NCBI RefSeq assembly: GCF_000717995.1
Contig: NZ_JODM01000068.1
Coordinates: forward strand, 1 to 8,454
DNA length: 8,454 nt
Direction: 5' to 3'
Source: Streptomyces violaceorubidus
Lineage (GTDB): Bacteria > Actinomycetota > Actinomycetes > Streptomycetales > Streptomycetaceae
Every line of letters starts with the position of its first letter. Position 1 is the stretch's first letter. Positions 1-6,027 of this stretch are shown here, in pieces. The notes under the pieces were generated by a model. That model made no database searches. It saw nothing but the letters and a program-made list of their open reading frames with translations, and was not told the DNA's origin. The translations under genes and the position numbers were made by a program.

Positions 1-5
1 GGGTA

Positions 6-225
6 TCATAGCGCTGCGCGCTATGAAAGCGAACCCCCCTGCTGCGCAGGGGGGTTGAACCCCTCGCTGCGCGAGGGGTTGGGGCCGCTGCGCGGCCTGA
101 TCACTTCTGGTGCTGCGCACCAGAAGTGATGCTCCGTTCGCTGCGCTCTCGGAGCGTGCGGGTGCGCAGCACCCGCAGGGTGCGTGTCCGCTACGCTCCC
201 CCGCCCTTGCGCCCGCTTCGCGGGC
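6..225. repeat. Telomere-like array of hairpins with trinucleotide loops
   Basis: Nine hairpin centres follow one another with almost no spacing. Perfect stems lie at 6-14/18-26 (9 bp), 32-42/46-56 (11 bp), 58-67/71-80 (10 bp), 83-88/92-97 (6 bp), 100-113/117-130 (14 bp), 157-165/169-177 (9 bp) and 211-216/220-225 (6 bp). Imperfect ones centre on 140-146 (outer stem 131-136/150-155) and 190-196. The centre motif is GCTGCGC at 13, 41, 66, 87, 112 and 140, GCGCAGC at 164, GCTACGC at 190 and GCTTCGC at 215, so spacing is 21-28 bp. On the minus strand, whose 3' end lies toward base 1, eight of the nine loops are GCA, GTA or GAA closed by GC pairs. Streptomyces telomeres are known for such closely packed palindromes with sheared G-A loops on the 3' strand. 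The outermost bases do not match the archetypal chromosomal telomere start that I know, so this would be a non-archetypal type or an end lacking its first palindrome. Confidence 0.8.
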
Positions 226-452
226 CGGCGGGCTGCGAGGCGCGAGTGCTTCCTTCCGGAAAAGTTTCTACGAATCCGTATCTGGGCTTGCTGCCTGGCC
301 AGCGTGCGGGGTGCCATATTTTGATCTTGTGTGGTTCATCACCTGGAGAAGGGAAATGGATCCATTAGGGCTACACATGTTGTTGTGGACCGATAGCTTC
401 TACTCCTTGAGCTGATGTGCCGTGAGGGGCGCAGGGATGGCTAGGGAGAGTC
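226..452 (+). other. Leader region between telomere-like array and jet operon
   Basis: About 225 bases lie between the last hairpin and the first operon gene. They contain a TTCCGGAA palindrome (254-261), the 19-codon ORF at 356-415, and a local drop in GC around 310-400, which fits a promoter location. I could not find a convincing -35/-10 pair; TAGCTT at 394-399 is the nearest candidate and lacks a good -35. The operon promoter is expected here because no other gene precedes it, but its exact place is not visible. Confidence 0.4.
356..415 (+). CDS. Possible leader peptide or small protein of 19 aa upstream of the jet operon
   Basis: This short ORF reads MDPLGLHMLLWTDSFYSLS and stops 37 nt before the first operon gene. 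It is reported because its ribosome binding site, GGAGAAGGG at 345-353 with the GGAG core 7 nt before the ATG, is stronger than that of the following gene. Its fourth codon is TTA (365-367), the rare leucine codon read by the bldA tRNA in Streptomyces. It is rich in Leu and aromatic residues and has no recognisable domain. It could be a regulatory leader, an unrelated microprotein, or chance in a region with little coding signal. No attenuator-like hairpin was identified between its stop and the operon. Function is unknown. Confidence 0.3.
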   Translation: MDPLGLHMLLWTDSFYSLS

Positions 453-1739
453 TTGCCTGCTGATGAAAGTGCTTCTGGCCAGGAGGACTTGTTCACTGAG
501 CTGGATGCGGGGGATGGTTCTGGACGGCTGGACTACGTCCGTCCCTTTGTAGCGCCGGTGGCAGCACGAGCTGCTTTGGTGGAAGACGATCTGTCTCTAC
601 GGCTGGCAGAGGCTATCCACGCTGCGTTCGGTGAGGCGGCTTCGGACAAGGGGCTGTCTCGCTCTGAGATTGCGGCGGCCTGTGTCCACGTGGCTTCTGG
701 AGCGGCTTTTGAGGCACGGTTCAACGTCTTCGTGGCGATGGACATGCTGAAGGGGCCCCGGGACAAGCCTCACGAGGCTCGCTATGTGTTCAACCCCACC
801 AGCGGAGCTGGGCTGTTGGTGTTTGAGCGCCTTGCTCAGGACGGTGGCGTCGAGGAGATTCTGACGCTGTTGGGCCGGACCTACGACCACTTGCAGCAAG
901 GGCTTTTGAACGAGGAGCAGTTGCTCTCGCGGCTTCGGCAGGCACGTCACGAACTCGTCATCAATACCACTCACCTGCTGCTGTTGGTGCGATCCAAGCC
1001 GATTGAGGAGTTACTCGAGGAGCGTCGTCATCATCGGTCCAAGGATACGCTGTTGGAACACGCGCGGCAGTTGGTTAGGGCCGTTAGTGATCGGTTTCCG
1101 TCGCTGAGGTCCGCGTGCACGCGCCTGATTGAGGCAGCCTTGCGGTATTCCTCTGCTGTCGATGAGTTCCATGAGCGGCTCTTGCAACAGGCGTTTTCTC
1201 AGCGGGACTTCAGCATGCTCCTTCCCGAGCAGTATGTGACTGCAGCCCGGAGTTCGTCGGTCGATGCGTTGGCCGAGGTGTTCGTGGCTACGGTGTTCGA
1301 TCCGGCGAGTGTGCAGATCACTGCAGCACAGGTGCTGACGGCAGCGGAGGAACGGCGGCCTGCGGCTCCACGGAGAAGACCGCCGCGGCCGGCGTCGATA
1401 CCGCCGGGCCCCGATCCGGTGGAGATGGCGCGGGAGAAGGCGCAGAGGCTGCGCCAGCGCCGTGAAGCGTCTATGCAGTTCTGGCTGAAGGGCGGTGAGG
1501 AGGCTGAGCTGACGTCTTCTTTGCAGGCCCTGCGATGGCCTGCAGCGATCTCTGCGGTGGTGGACCTGTTGCAGGCCTCGGCGGATCCTTCCGTGCCGTA
1601 CTTCGTGGAGGTAAGTAGTTCCTTGGCTGTGGCGCCAGACGGGCCAGTCACGTATGCGACTCCGCTTTCGGTGTATCGGGTTCCGCAGGATGCTTCTGGT
1701 GCTGCGGACAAGTCCGTTGATCAGGAGGGCTCGTCATGA
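453..1739 (+). CDS. jetA: JetA/MukF-like (kleisin) subunit of a Wadjet-type SMC defence system
   Basis: This 428-aa protein is the first gene of the operon and has the position, size and layout of a MukF/JetA kleisin, which bridges the SMC heads and recruits the KITE subunit. I do not recognise the sequence itself. Residues ~45-120 look like an N-terminal winged helix, ~130-285 is mostly helical with charged heptad-like stretches, ~298-325 is a Pro/Arg-rich flexible linker, and ~330-415 is a helix followed by a beta-rich C-terminal part, plausibly the head-binding domain. The TTG start is the first possible one after an in-frame TGA at 423 and follows AGGGAG (443-448) at a short 4-nt spacing; a later start is possible. 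Residue 187 is a TTA codon (1011-1013). The stop overlaps the next start by four bases (ATGA). The role is inferred mainly from context. Confidence 0.65.
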   Translation: MPADESASGQEDLFTELDAGDGSGRLDYVRPFVAPVAARAALVEDDLSLRLAEAIHAAFGEAASDKGLSRSEIAAACVHVASGAAFEARFNVFVAMDMLKGPRDKPHEARYVFNPTSGAGLLVFERLAQDGGVEEILTLLGRTYDHLQQGLLNEEQLLSRLRQARHELVINTTHLLLLVRSKPIEELLEERRHHRSKDTLLEHARQLVRAVSDRFPSLRSACTRLIEAALRYSSAVDEFHERLLQQAFSQRDFSMLLPEQYVTAARSSSVDALAEVFVATVFDPASVQITAAQVLTAAEERRPAAPRRRPPRPASIPPGPDPVEMAREKAQRLRQRREASMQFWLKGGEEAELTSSLQALRWPAAISAVVDLLQASADPSVPYFVEVSSSLAVAPDGPVTYATPLSVYRVPQDASGAADKSVDQEGSS

Positions 1740-2290
1740 ATGAGGGGGCGTACTGGCTGGCGAGGGCCAGAGCTGAGCGGGTTGTGGTGGATGCGACTGA
1801 CGGGGGCGTCTTGCATCGGGCTGTGCCGGACGTTGAGCTGCGGGCGGTAGAGGTGGTGGGTCCTACAGGGAGCGGCGGCGTCCTGGTGCGTTGGGGCTCG
1901 GATGTGGAGCCGGTCAGCGGGGTGCTCACGGATCCGGACACGCATCGTGTTGCTACGCCGTCTCAGCTGCTGGTTCTGGGCGCTGCGCTGCGTCTGTGCT
2001 GGTCTGAGCCTTCTCGGGTTCCGTATCCGGGAGGTGCTGTGTCGGAGGCGGAGGTCATTGCTGCATGTGCGGCGCCCGGTTCGGAGAGATGGTTGGCCGA
2101 GTCTGCTCAGGGTAGGCAGGCGGCTGCGTATCGGAGGGCGCTTCGTGAGTTGCGGGCCTTCGGATATCTGGCCGTCGATCGCGGTGACGGGCTGGTCCGG
2201 TTGGGGCCCATGGTGGCGGCCTGGGGCGAGCGGGACATCGATGAGTTGCGGCGTGGCTATGACTGTCTGCCCTGCGCGGTGAAGGATTAG
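1736..2290 (+). CDS. Unrecognised winged-helix protein, extra subunit of the Wadjet-like operon
   Basis: This 184-aa protein belongs to no family I can name. Residues 1-75 are rich in beta-forming residues and glycine, with no clear motif. Residues ~78-165 look like one winged helix: helix 1 from SQLLVLGAALRLCW, helix 2 from VSEAEVIAACA, helix 3 from RQAAAYRRALRELRAFG, then a hairpin ending RLGPMV. The last 20 residues hold a YDCLPC segment. The start is firm: ATG overlaps the previous stop (ATGA) and follows AGGAGGG (1723-1729) at 6 nt. The next gene starts two bases after its stop. Standard Wadjet operons have only four genes, so this is an additional component. Its winged helix resembles in outline that of the next gene product, so it may be a second KITE-like subunit, a loader or a regulator. 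Translation coupling argues that it is part of the complex. Confidence 0.85.
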   Translation: MNEGAYWLARARAERVVVDATDGGVLHRAVPDVELRAVEVVGPTGSGGVLVRWGSDVEPVSGVLTDPDTHRVATPSQLLVLGAALRLCWSEPSRVPYPGGAVSEAEVIAACAAPGSERWLAESAQGRQAAAYRRALRELRAFGYLAVDRGDGLVRLGPMVAAWGERDIDELRRGYDCLPCAVKD

Positions 2291-2292
2291 GC

Positions 2293-2925
2293 GTGGGGAC
2301 AGAGTTGTACGAGGCCCTGCCCGAGCATCGGCAGGCGGACGTGCGGGCAGCAGTGTGTGCTGTGGAGACGGCGCGGTGGCCGGTTCCGGCGTCGAGCTTC
2401 CGGGCGTTGGCGGAGGTGCCGCTGCGACGCGTGGTGGAAGAAGTGTTGGCTGCTTCCGGGCGTGTGCTTCTTGCTGTGGGTAACGGGTTCGTGTCCGGCT
2501 ATGACGATGCGATCCGTACACGTCTGGCGGATGAGGGTGTCGGCGTGCTGGGGCGGGAGGACCGTGCGGTGCTGACGCTGGTCTTTCTGTTCAGTGTCGC
2601 GATTCCCCGTGCACGTGGCGGGATCCTCGGACAGACGTTATGGACGGAGGGGGTGCCGGTTAGCCGTGATCGGCTCAAGGACTCTGCTGTTCCTGATGGT
2701 GCCGTGGATGACGCTTTGGCGCGGCTGGCGACCGCTGATCTGGTGCGGTTCAAGGGAGCGGGCGTGGTTTTGGGTCCTCAAGTGCTTCGTTTGACGGAGG
2801 CCTCCCAGGCGGCGTTGCTCGAGCAGTTGGTTTTGCTGGCCGAGCCCGGCGGGGCTCTGGCGGAGTCGATCCTGCGTCTTCGGGCCCGTCGGGATGCGCT
2901 GGGCTCTCAGTCGAGTGAGGAGTGA
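2293..2925 (+). CDS. jetB: JetB/MukE-like KITE subunit (tandem winged helix)
   Basis: This 210-aa protein fits a MukE/JetB (KITE) subunit, which binds the kleisin and regulates the SMC motor, by size, position directly before the SMC gene and tandem winged-helix pattern. The first winged helix spans ~15-85 and ends in a wing of the form RVLLAVGNGFVSGYDDAI. The second spans ~90-170, from EDRAVLTLVFLFSV through an AVDDALARLATADLV recognition-like helix to a KGAGVVLGPQV wing. The tail (~170-205) is helical and charged. The GTG start lies two bases after the previous stop and has GAAGGA (2281-2286) 6 nt upstream. Leu116 is a TTA codon (2638-2640), suggesting bldA-dependent translation if the host is Streptomyces. 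I see no direct family motif, so the assignment rests on architecture and gene order. Confidence 0.7.
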   Translation: MGTELYEALPEHRQADVRAAVCAVETARWPVPASSFRALAEVPLRRVVEEVLAASGRVLLAVGNGFVSGYDDAIRTRLADEGVGVLGREDRAVLTLVFLFSVAIPRARGGILGQTLWTEGVPVSRDRLKDSAVPDGAVDDALARLATADLVRFKGAGVVLGPQVLRLTEASQAALLEQLVLLAEPGGALAESILRLRARRDALGSQSSEE

Positions 2926-2928
2926 GCG

Positions 2929-5900
2929 GTGGACGACGAGTTGGGTGACGGGCTGCCCAGGCTGCCTGAGCATCGGGGTGTGGTGGGAGAGCGTCATCTT
3001 GCGGCGCTGCAGACGTTCGACATCTCGCGGCTGACGACCCATGCGGTGGCCCTGATTCCCAAGACGTTTGTCGCGGTGTCCGGGGTGGGGCCGAAGGAGG
3101 ACTCGAACGGTTCGGGCAAGACTTCCTTTCTCATCGCGGTCTCTTTGCTGCTGGGCGATCCTCAGTGGCGGTTCGAGTCGACGTTCGGTCGCGATGCGAG
3201 CGGGATCCTATTCCGGCCGGAGGCTGCGGGGGTCGACAGTGCATGGGAGATGGCGCCGGCGACACACGGCTACGTGGTGGGGGTCTTCGCCTCCGAGGCC
3301 GAGGACTTGGCCGACGATGCGTTGACGGTGTGGGTCCGGGTTGGGGCGTCTGCTCCCTATATCCAGGCGAACTGGACCGAGGGGGTCTACGTCGCTGATG
3401 CGGCCACGGACGCCGAGCGAGCGATGCAGGCGGACGAGCTGTGGAAGGGGTTGAGTGCCTCGCGCCTGTTGTCGGCTCCTCGTATGGCTGAGGAGCTGTA
3501 TGGCAATGCGCCGCGGTGTCTGTCGTATTTGGACACCCCGCTGCGTCCAGCGGTTCCTTCGCTTCTGGATCAGCAACTGACGGCGATGAAGCCAGCCGCC
3601 ATCGGTGATGCGCTGATTGGCCTGTCCGGGATGACGCACCTGGTGGATGAGGAGTCTGACCGACGGGGCGCAGCTTTGGAGCATGCGCAAAAGCTGGAGG
3701 AGGTGCGTAAGCAGCATGCTCTCAAGGAGGCCGAGGACCAGGTGGTGATGGAGGCGGTACGGGCTCGTGCTGCGGCGGGGGCCGGGCTCGAGGAGGCGCG
3801 GCGGGCCTGGCAGCGTTTCGTTGCCGTCTCGTGTCTGGTGGCCGTGCGTGCTGACCAGGAGCTGGCGGCAAAGCTGTCGGACAGGCAGGCGGAGGCTGAT
3901 GAGGTTCAGGGGGTCGTTGGGCGGCGACGTGCGCACCTGGACGAACTGAAGGCGGTGACCGGGCTCGAGGACCAGGTCGCAGATGCGCGGCAGCGGTGGT
4001 CGGATGCGCGGCAGGTCACCGAGGGGTTCCGTACGCGGCGGACGTCGGCAGACACGGAGCTGGCTGGGGTTCGTCGCCGTATGACGGTCTTGCGGCCGAA
4101 GGTTTCTCTGTGGCTCGGTACGAGTCTCTCGGAAGCTGAGGCGGCGCTGGTGGCGGTGCAGGATCGTGTATACGGCGCGCGGCGGCATGCGGACGGTGCG
4201 CGTCATGCCCTTGAGGAGGCCCACCAGTGCCTGAAGGAGGTGGAGCGGGGGCGGAGCGGGGGGGCCGGGCAGAGTCTGGAGGTGCTCGAAGAGCATGGCC
4301 TGATGGGTGCGGTGGGCCTGATGGACCAGCTGCAGCTGGACGAGGCGGTGCGTGCCGTGTGGGAGCCGCGGCTGTGGCCCTGGCGTGATGCTGTGGTGGT
4401 GGGTGCGGCTGAGGCGGAGTCGGCGCGCGTGGCCTTGCGGGTTGTGCCGGGCGCGCAGGTTGTTGCGGCCGACGATCCTGCTGCTGCGGCCGGTCAGTGG
4501 CCGTCTGGGGTGTCGGGGCGGGTTCGGGTCATCGGCTTTCTGCGTGCCCTCGAGGAGCGGATGACATCGTTGGTGGATCCGGCGGCGGCCTACGACCGTG
4601 CCTTGTCGACCGCGGTCGTGGGTGGGTTTGAGGTGCCGGTTGCCGGGCGGGCTGCTCGGCTCGCTCTGGCGAAGGCCGAGGTCGAGGAACGCGAGCGCGT
4701 CTGCGTCGAGGCTGGCAAGGCCTTTGAGGGCGTGCAGGCGGAGTGTCAGCTTGCAGAAACAGAGCGTGATGCTGCGGCAGCGGCGCACGAGCACGCTGGT
4801 CTGCGAGACCGGGAGAAGGAGCTGGAGCAGGTTGTGACGGAGGCCGACAGCAAGATCGCGGAAGCTGTCGGGGTGGAGGCCCGTCTGGAGGAGAAGCACC
4901 GAGAGGCGGGGATCGCGCTGGCCACGCACACTCATCGGGTTTCTGCGGCGCAGGAGATGGTGAAGAGGGAGGCCGAGAGGCACGCTGCCCAGTTGAAGGA
5001 GATCGCGCAGTTGGAGCGTGCACGTTCTCAGGTGGCGTGTCCGGCGTGGCTGGGGCTGTGGGGCAGCAGCGTTGAGGAGGCGGCCGCTCTGCTGGGGGCG
5101 GAGGCGACGACGGCGTCCTTGCCCAGGCCCGCGCGGCTGCGGCGCGAGGTCGAGGAGTCTTTGCGGGTTGCCTACGAGCAGTACGGCCTGCCCAACGATG
5201 TCGCCGACGAGACTGTGGAAGACCTGCGTCGTGTCGGCGAACTGCGCGCCGATTTCGCCCAGGACGACACCGGGGCGATCCCTCGGGTCGGGATCGACGA
5301 TCTGGCCGGGCCGTTGCAGGTCCGGCTGGCGGGTCATGGCGAACGGGACATGGTCGTTGCCGCCCAGATTTCGGCCGAGCAGGACGAGCGGGCGAAGCAG
5401 CTGGCCGTCCTTGAGCGGGAGGCCGAGGCTAGCGCGCGGACGCTTGAGACGCTACAGGACATGATCGAGCGGCATCTCGATGGGCTGTTCGGTCAGATCA
5501 ATGACTCTTTCGACCAGCTGGATCGCCAGCGTGGTGGCTACGGTGCCAAGCTGGAGGTGGAGAGTGTGCGTCCCGAGGGCGCCCGGCCCTGGCGCTGGGA
5601 GGTAACCCCGTGCTGGAAGCGGTCTCCCCGCGGCAAGCACGTTCCGTACCGGACCAATGCCAATGGTGCGCAAGTCAAGGTGTTTGCTATCCAGTTGGTA
5701 CTGGCTGCGCTGCTTGCTGACGACGAGCCGCGGGGGCGCGTTCTCATCCTGGATGAGCTGGGCAACAGCCTCGGGGAGGTCAACCGCAAGGACATGCTCG
5801 CCGCGCTGCGGAATGTCGCTCGTCAGCGAGAGCTGAGCATCCTGGGGACATGCCAGGACAGCGTGCTCGTGGACGCCGCCGACGTGTGTGACGAGTTGCT

Positions 5901-6027
5901 GTGGTTCACGCATGCCTCTTCCACGGACGCCTACAACCAGCCCACCGCCTTTTGGGGCTACGACGCTCACGGTCAGCGCGTAGAGCTGACGCTTGACTGG
6001 CTCACCGCTGGGCGTGACCGTGTCTGA
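2929..6027 (+). CDS. jetC: SMC-type coiled-coil ATPase, JetC/MukB-like motor
   Basis: This 1032-aa protein has full SMC architecture. The N-terminal head carries Walker A as DSNGSGKTS (residues 58-66, Lys64). A coiled-coil arm runs over ~235-450, a hinge-like globular domain over ~454-580 and a returning arm over ~590-870, broken by a less coiled segment at ~704-800. The C-terminal head carries an ABC signature-like NANGAQ (910-915), Walker B RVLILDE (Asp942, Glu943) and a D-loop-like GNSLGEVN. It would use ATP to extrude DNA loops together with the A and B subunits. The first Walker A glycine is replaced by Asp58, the signature is not LSGGQ, and the switch position reads ILGTCQD, without the usual His. 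The GTG start has GAGGAG (2917-2922) 6 nt before it. The protein is much shorter than MukB and in the JetC size range. SMC-like class is certain; JetC assignment follows from the TOPRIM neighbour. Confidence 0.9.
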   Translation: MDDELGDGLPRLPEHRGVVGERHLAALQTFDISRLTTHAVALIPKTFVAVSGVGPKEDSNGSGKTSFLIAVSLLLGDPQWRFESTFGRDASGILFRPEAAGVDSAWEMAPATHGYVVGVFASEAEDLADDALTVWVRVGASAPYIQANWTEGVYVADAATDAERAMQADELWKGLSASRLLSAPRMAEELYGNAPRCLSYLDTPLRPAVPSLLDQQLTAMKPAAIGDALIGLSGMTHLVDEESDRRGAALEHAQKLEEVRKQHALKEAEDQVVMEAVRARAAAGAGLEEARRAWQRFVAVSCLVAVRADQELAAKLSDRQAEADEVQGVVGRRRAHLDELKAVTGLEDQVADARQRWSDARQVTEGFRTRRTSADTELAGVRRRMTVLRPKVSLWLGTSLSEAEAALVAVQDRVYGARRHADGARHALEEAHQCLKEVERGRSGGAGQSLEVLEEHGLMGAVGLMDQLQLDEAVRAVWEPRLWPWRDAVVVGAAEAESARVALRVVPGAQVVAADDPAAAAGQWPSGVSGRVRVIGFLRALEERMTSLVDPAAAYDRALSTAVVGGFEVPVAGRAARLALAKAEVEERERVCVEAGKAFEGVQAECQLAETERDAAAAAHEHAGLRDREKELEQVVTEADSKIAEAVGVEARLEEKHREAGIALATHTHRVSAAQEMVKREAERHAAQLKEIAQLERARSQVACPAWLGLWGSSVEEAAALLGAEATTASLPRPARLRREVEESLRVAYEQYGLPNDVADETVEDLRRVGELRADFAQDDTGAIPRVGIDDLAGPLQVRLAGHGERDMVVAAQISAEQDERAKQLAVLEREAEASARTLETLQDMIERHLDGLFGQINDSFDQLDRQRGGYGAKLEVESVRPEGARPWRWEVTPCWKRSPRGKHVPYRTNANGAQVKVFAIQLVLAALLADDEPRGRVLILDELGNSLGEVNRKDMLAALRNVARQRELSILGTCQDSVLVDAADVCDELLWFTHASSTDAYNQPTAFWGYDAHGQRVELTLDWLTAGRDRV

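Noticed and set aside
6..225. CRISPR array
   Set aside because: The regular ~25-bp spacing comes from different palindromes that share only a 7-bp centre; there are no identical repeats with unique spacers and no cas genes.
110..415. Open frame of ~100 aa through the palindrome array
   Set aside because: Its first part translates the hairpins and has no protein-like pattern; only the last 19 codons have a ribosome binding site.
437..463. ATG at 437 as the start of the first operon gene
   Set aside because: It is out of frame and stops after eight codons (TGA at 461-463); the long frame can only begin at TTG 453 or later.
1736..2925. The 184-aa and 210-aa genes as one frameshifted gene of ~390 aa
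   Set aside because: Their summed length resembles single B-type proteins of some Wadjet types, but each has its own start with a well-placed ribosome binding site (6-nt spacing), and the shared winged-helix outline suggests two separate proteins.
3208..5337. Long minus-strand open frame of 709 aa antisense to jetC
   Set aside because: Its composition is Arg/Pro/Leu-rich with no domain, as expected for a shadow of a GC-rich coding strand; the plus frame has clear SMC motifs at both ends.
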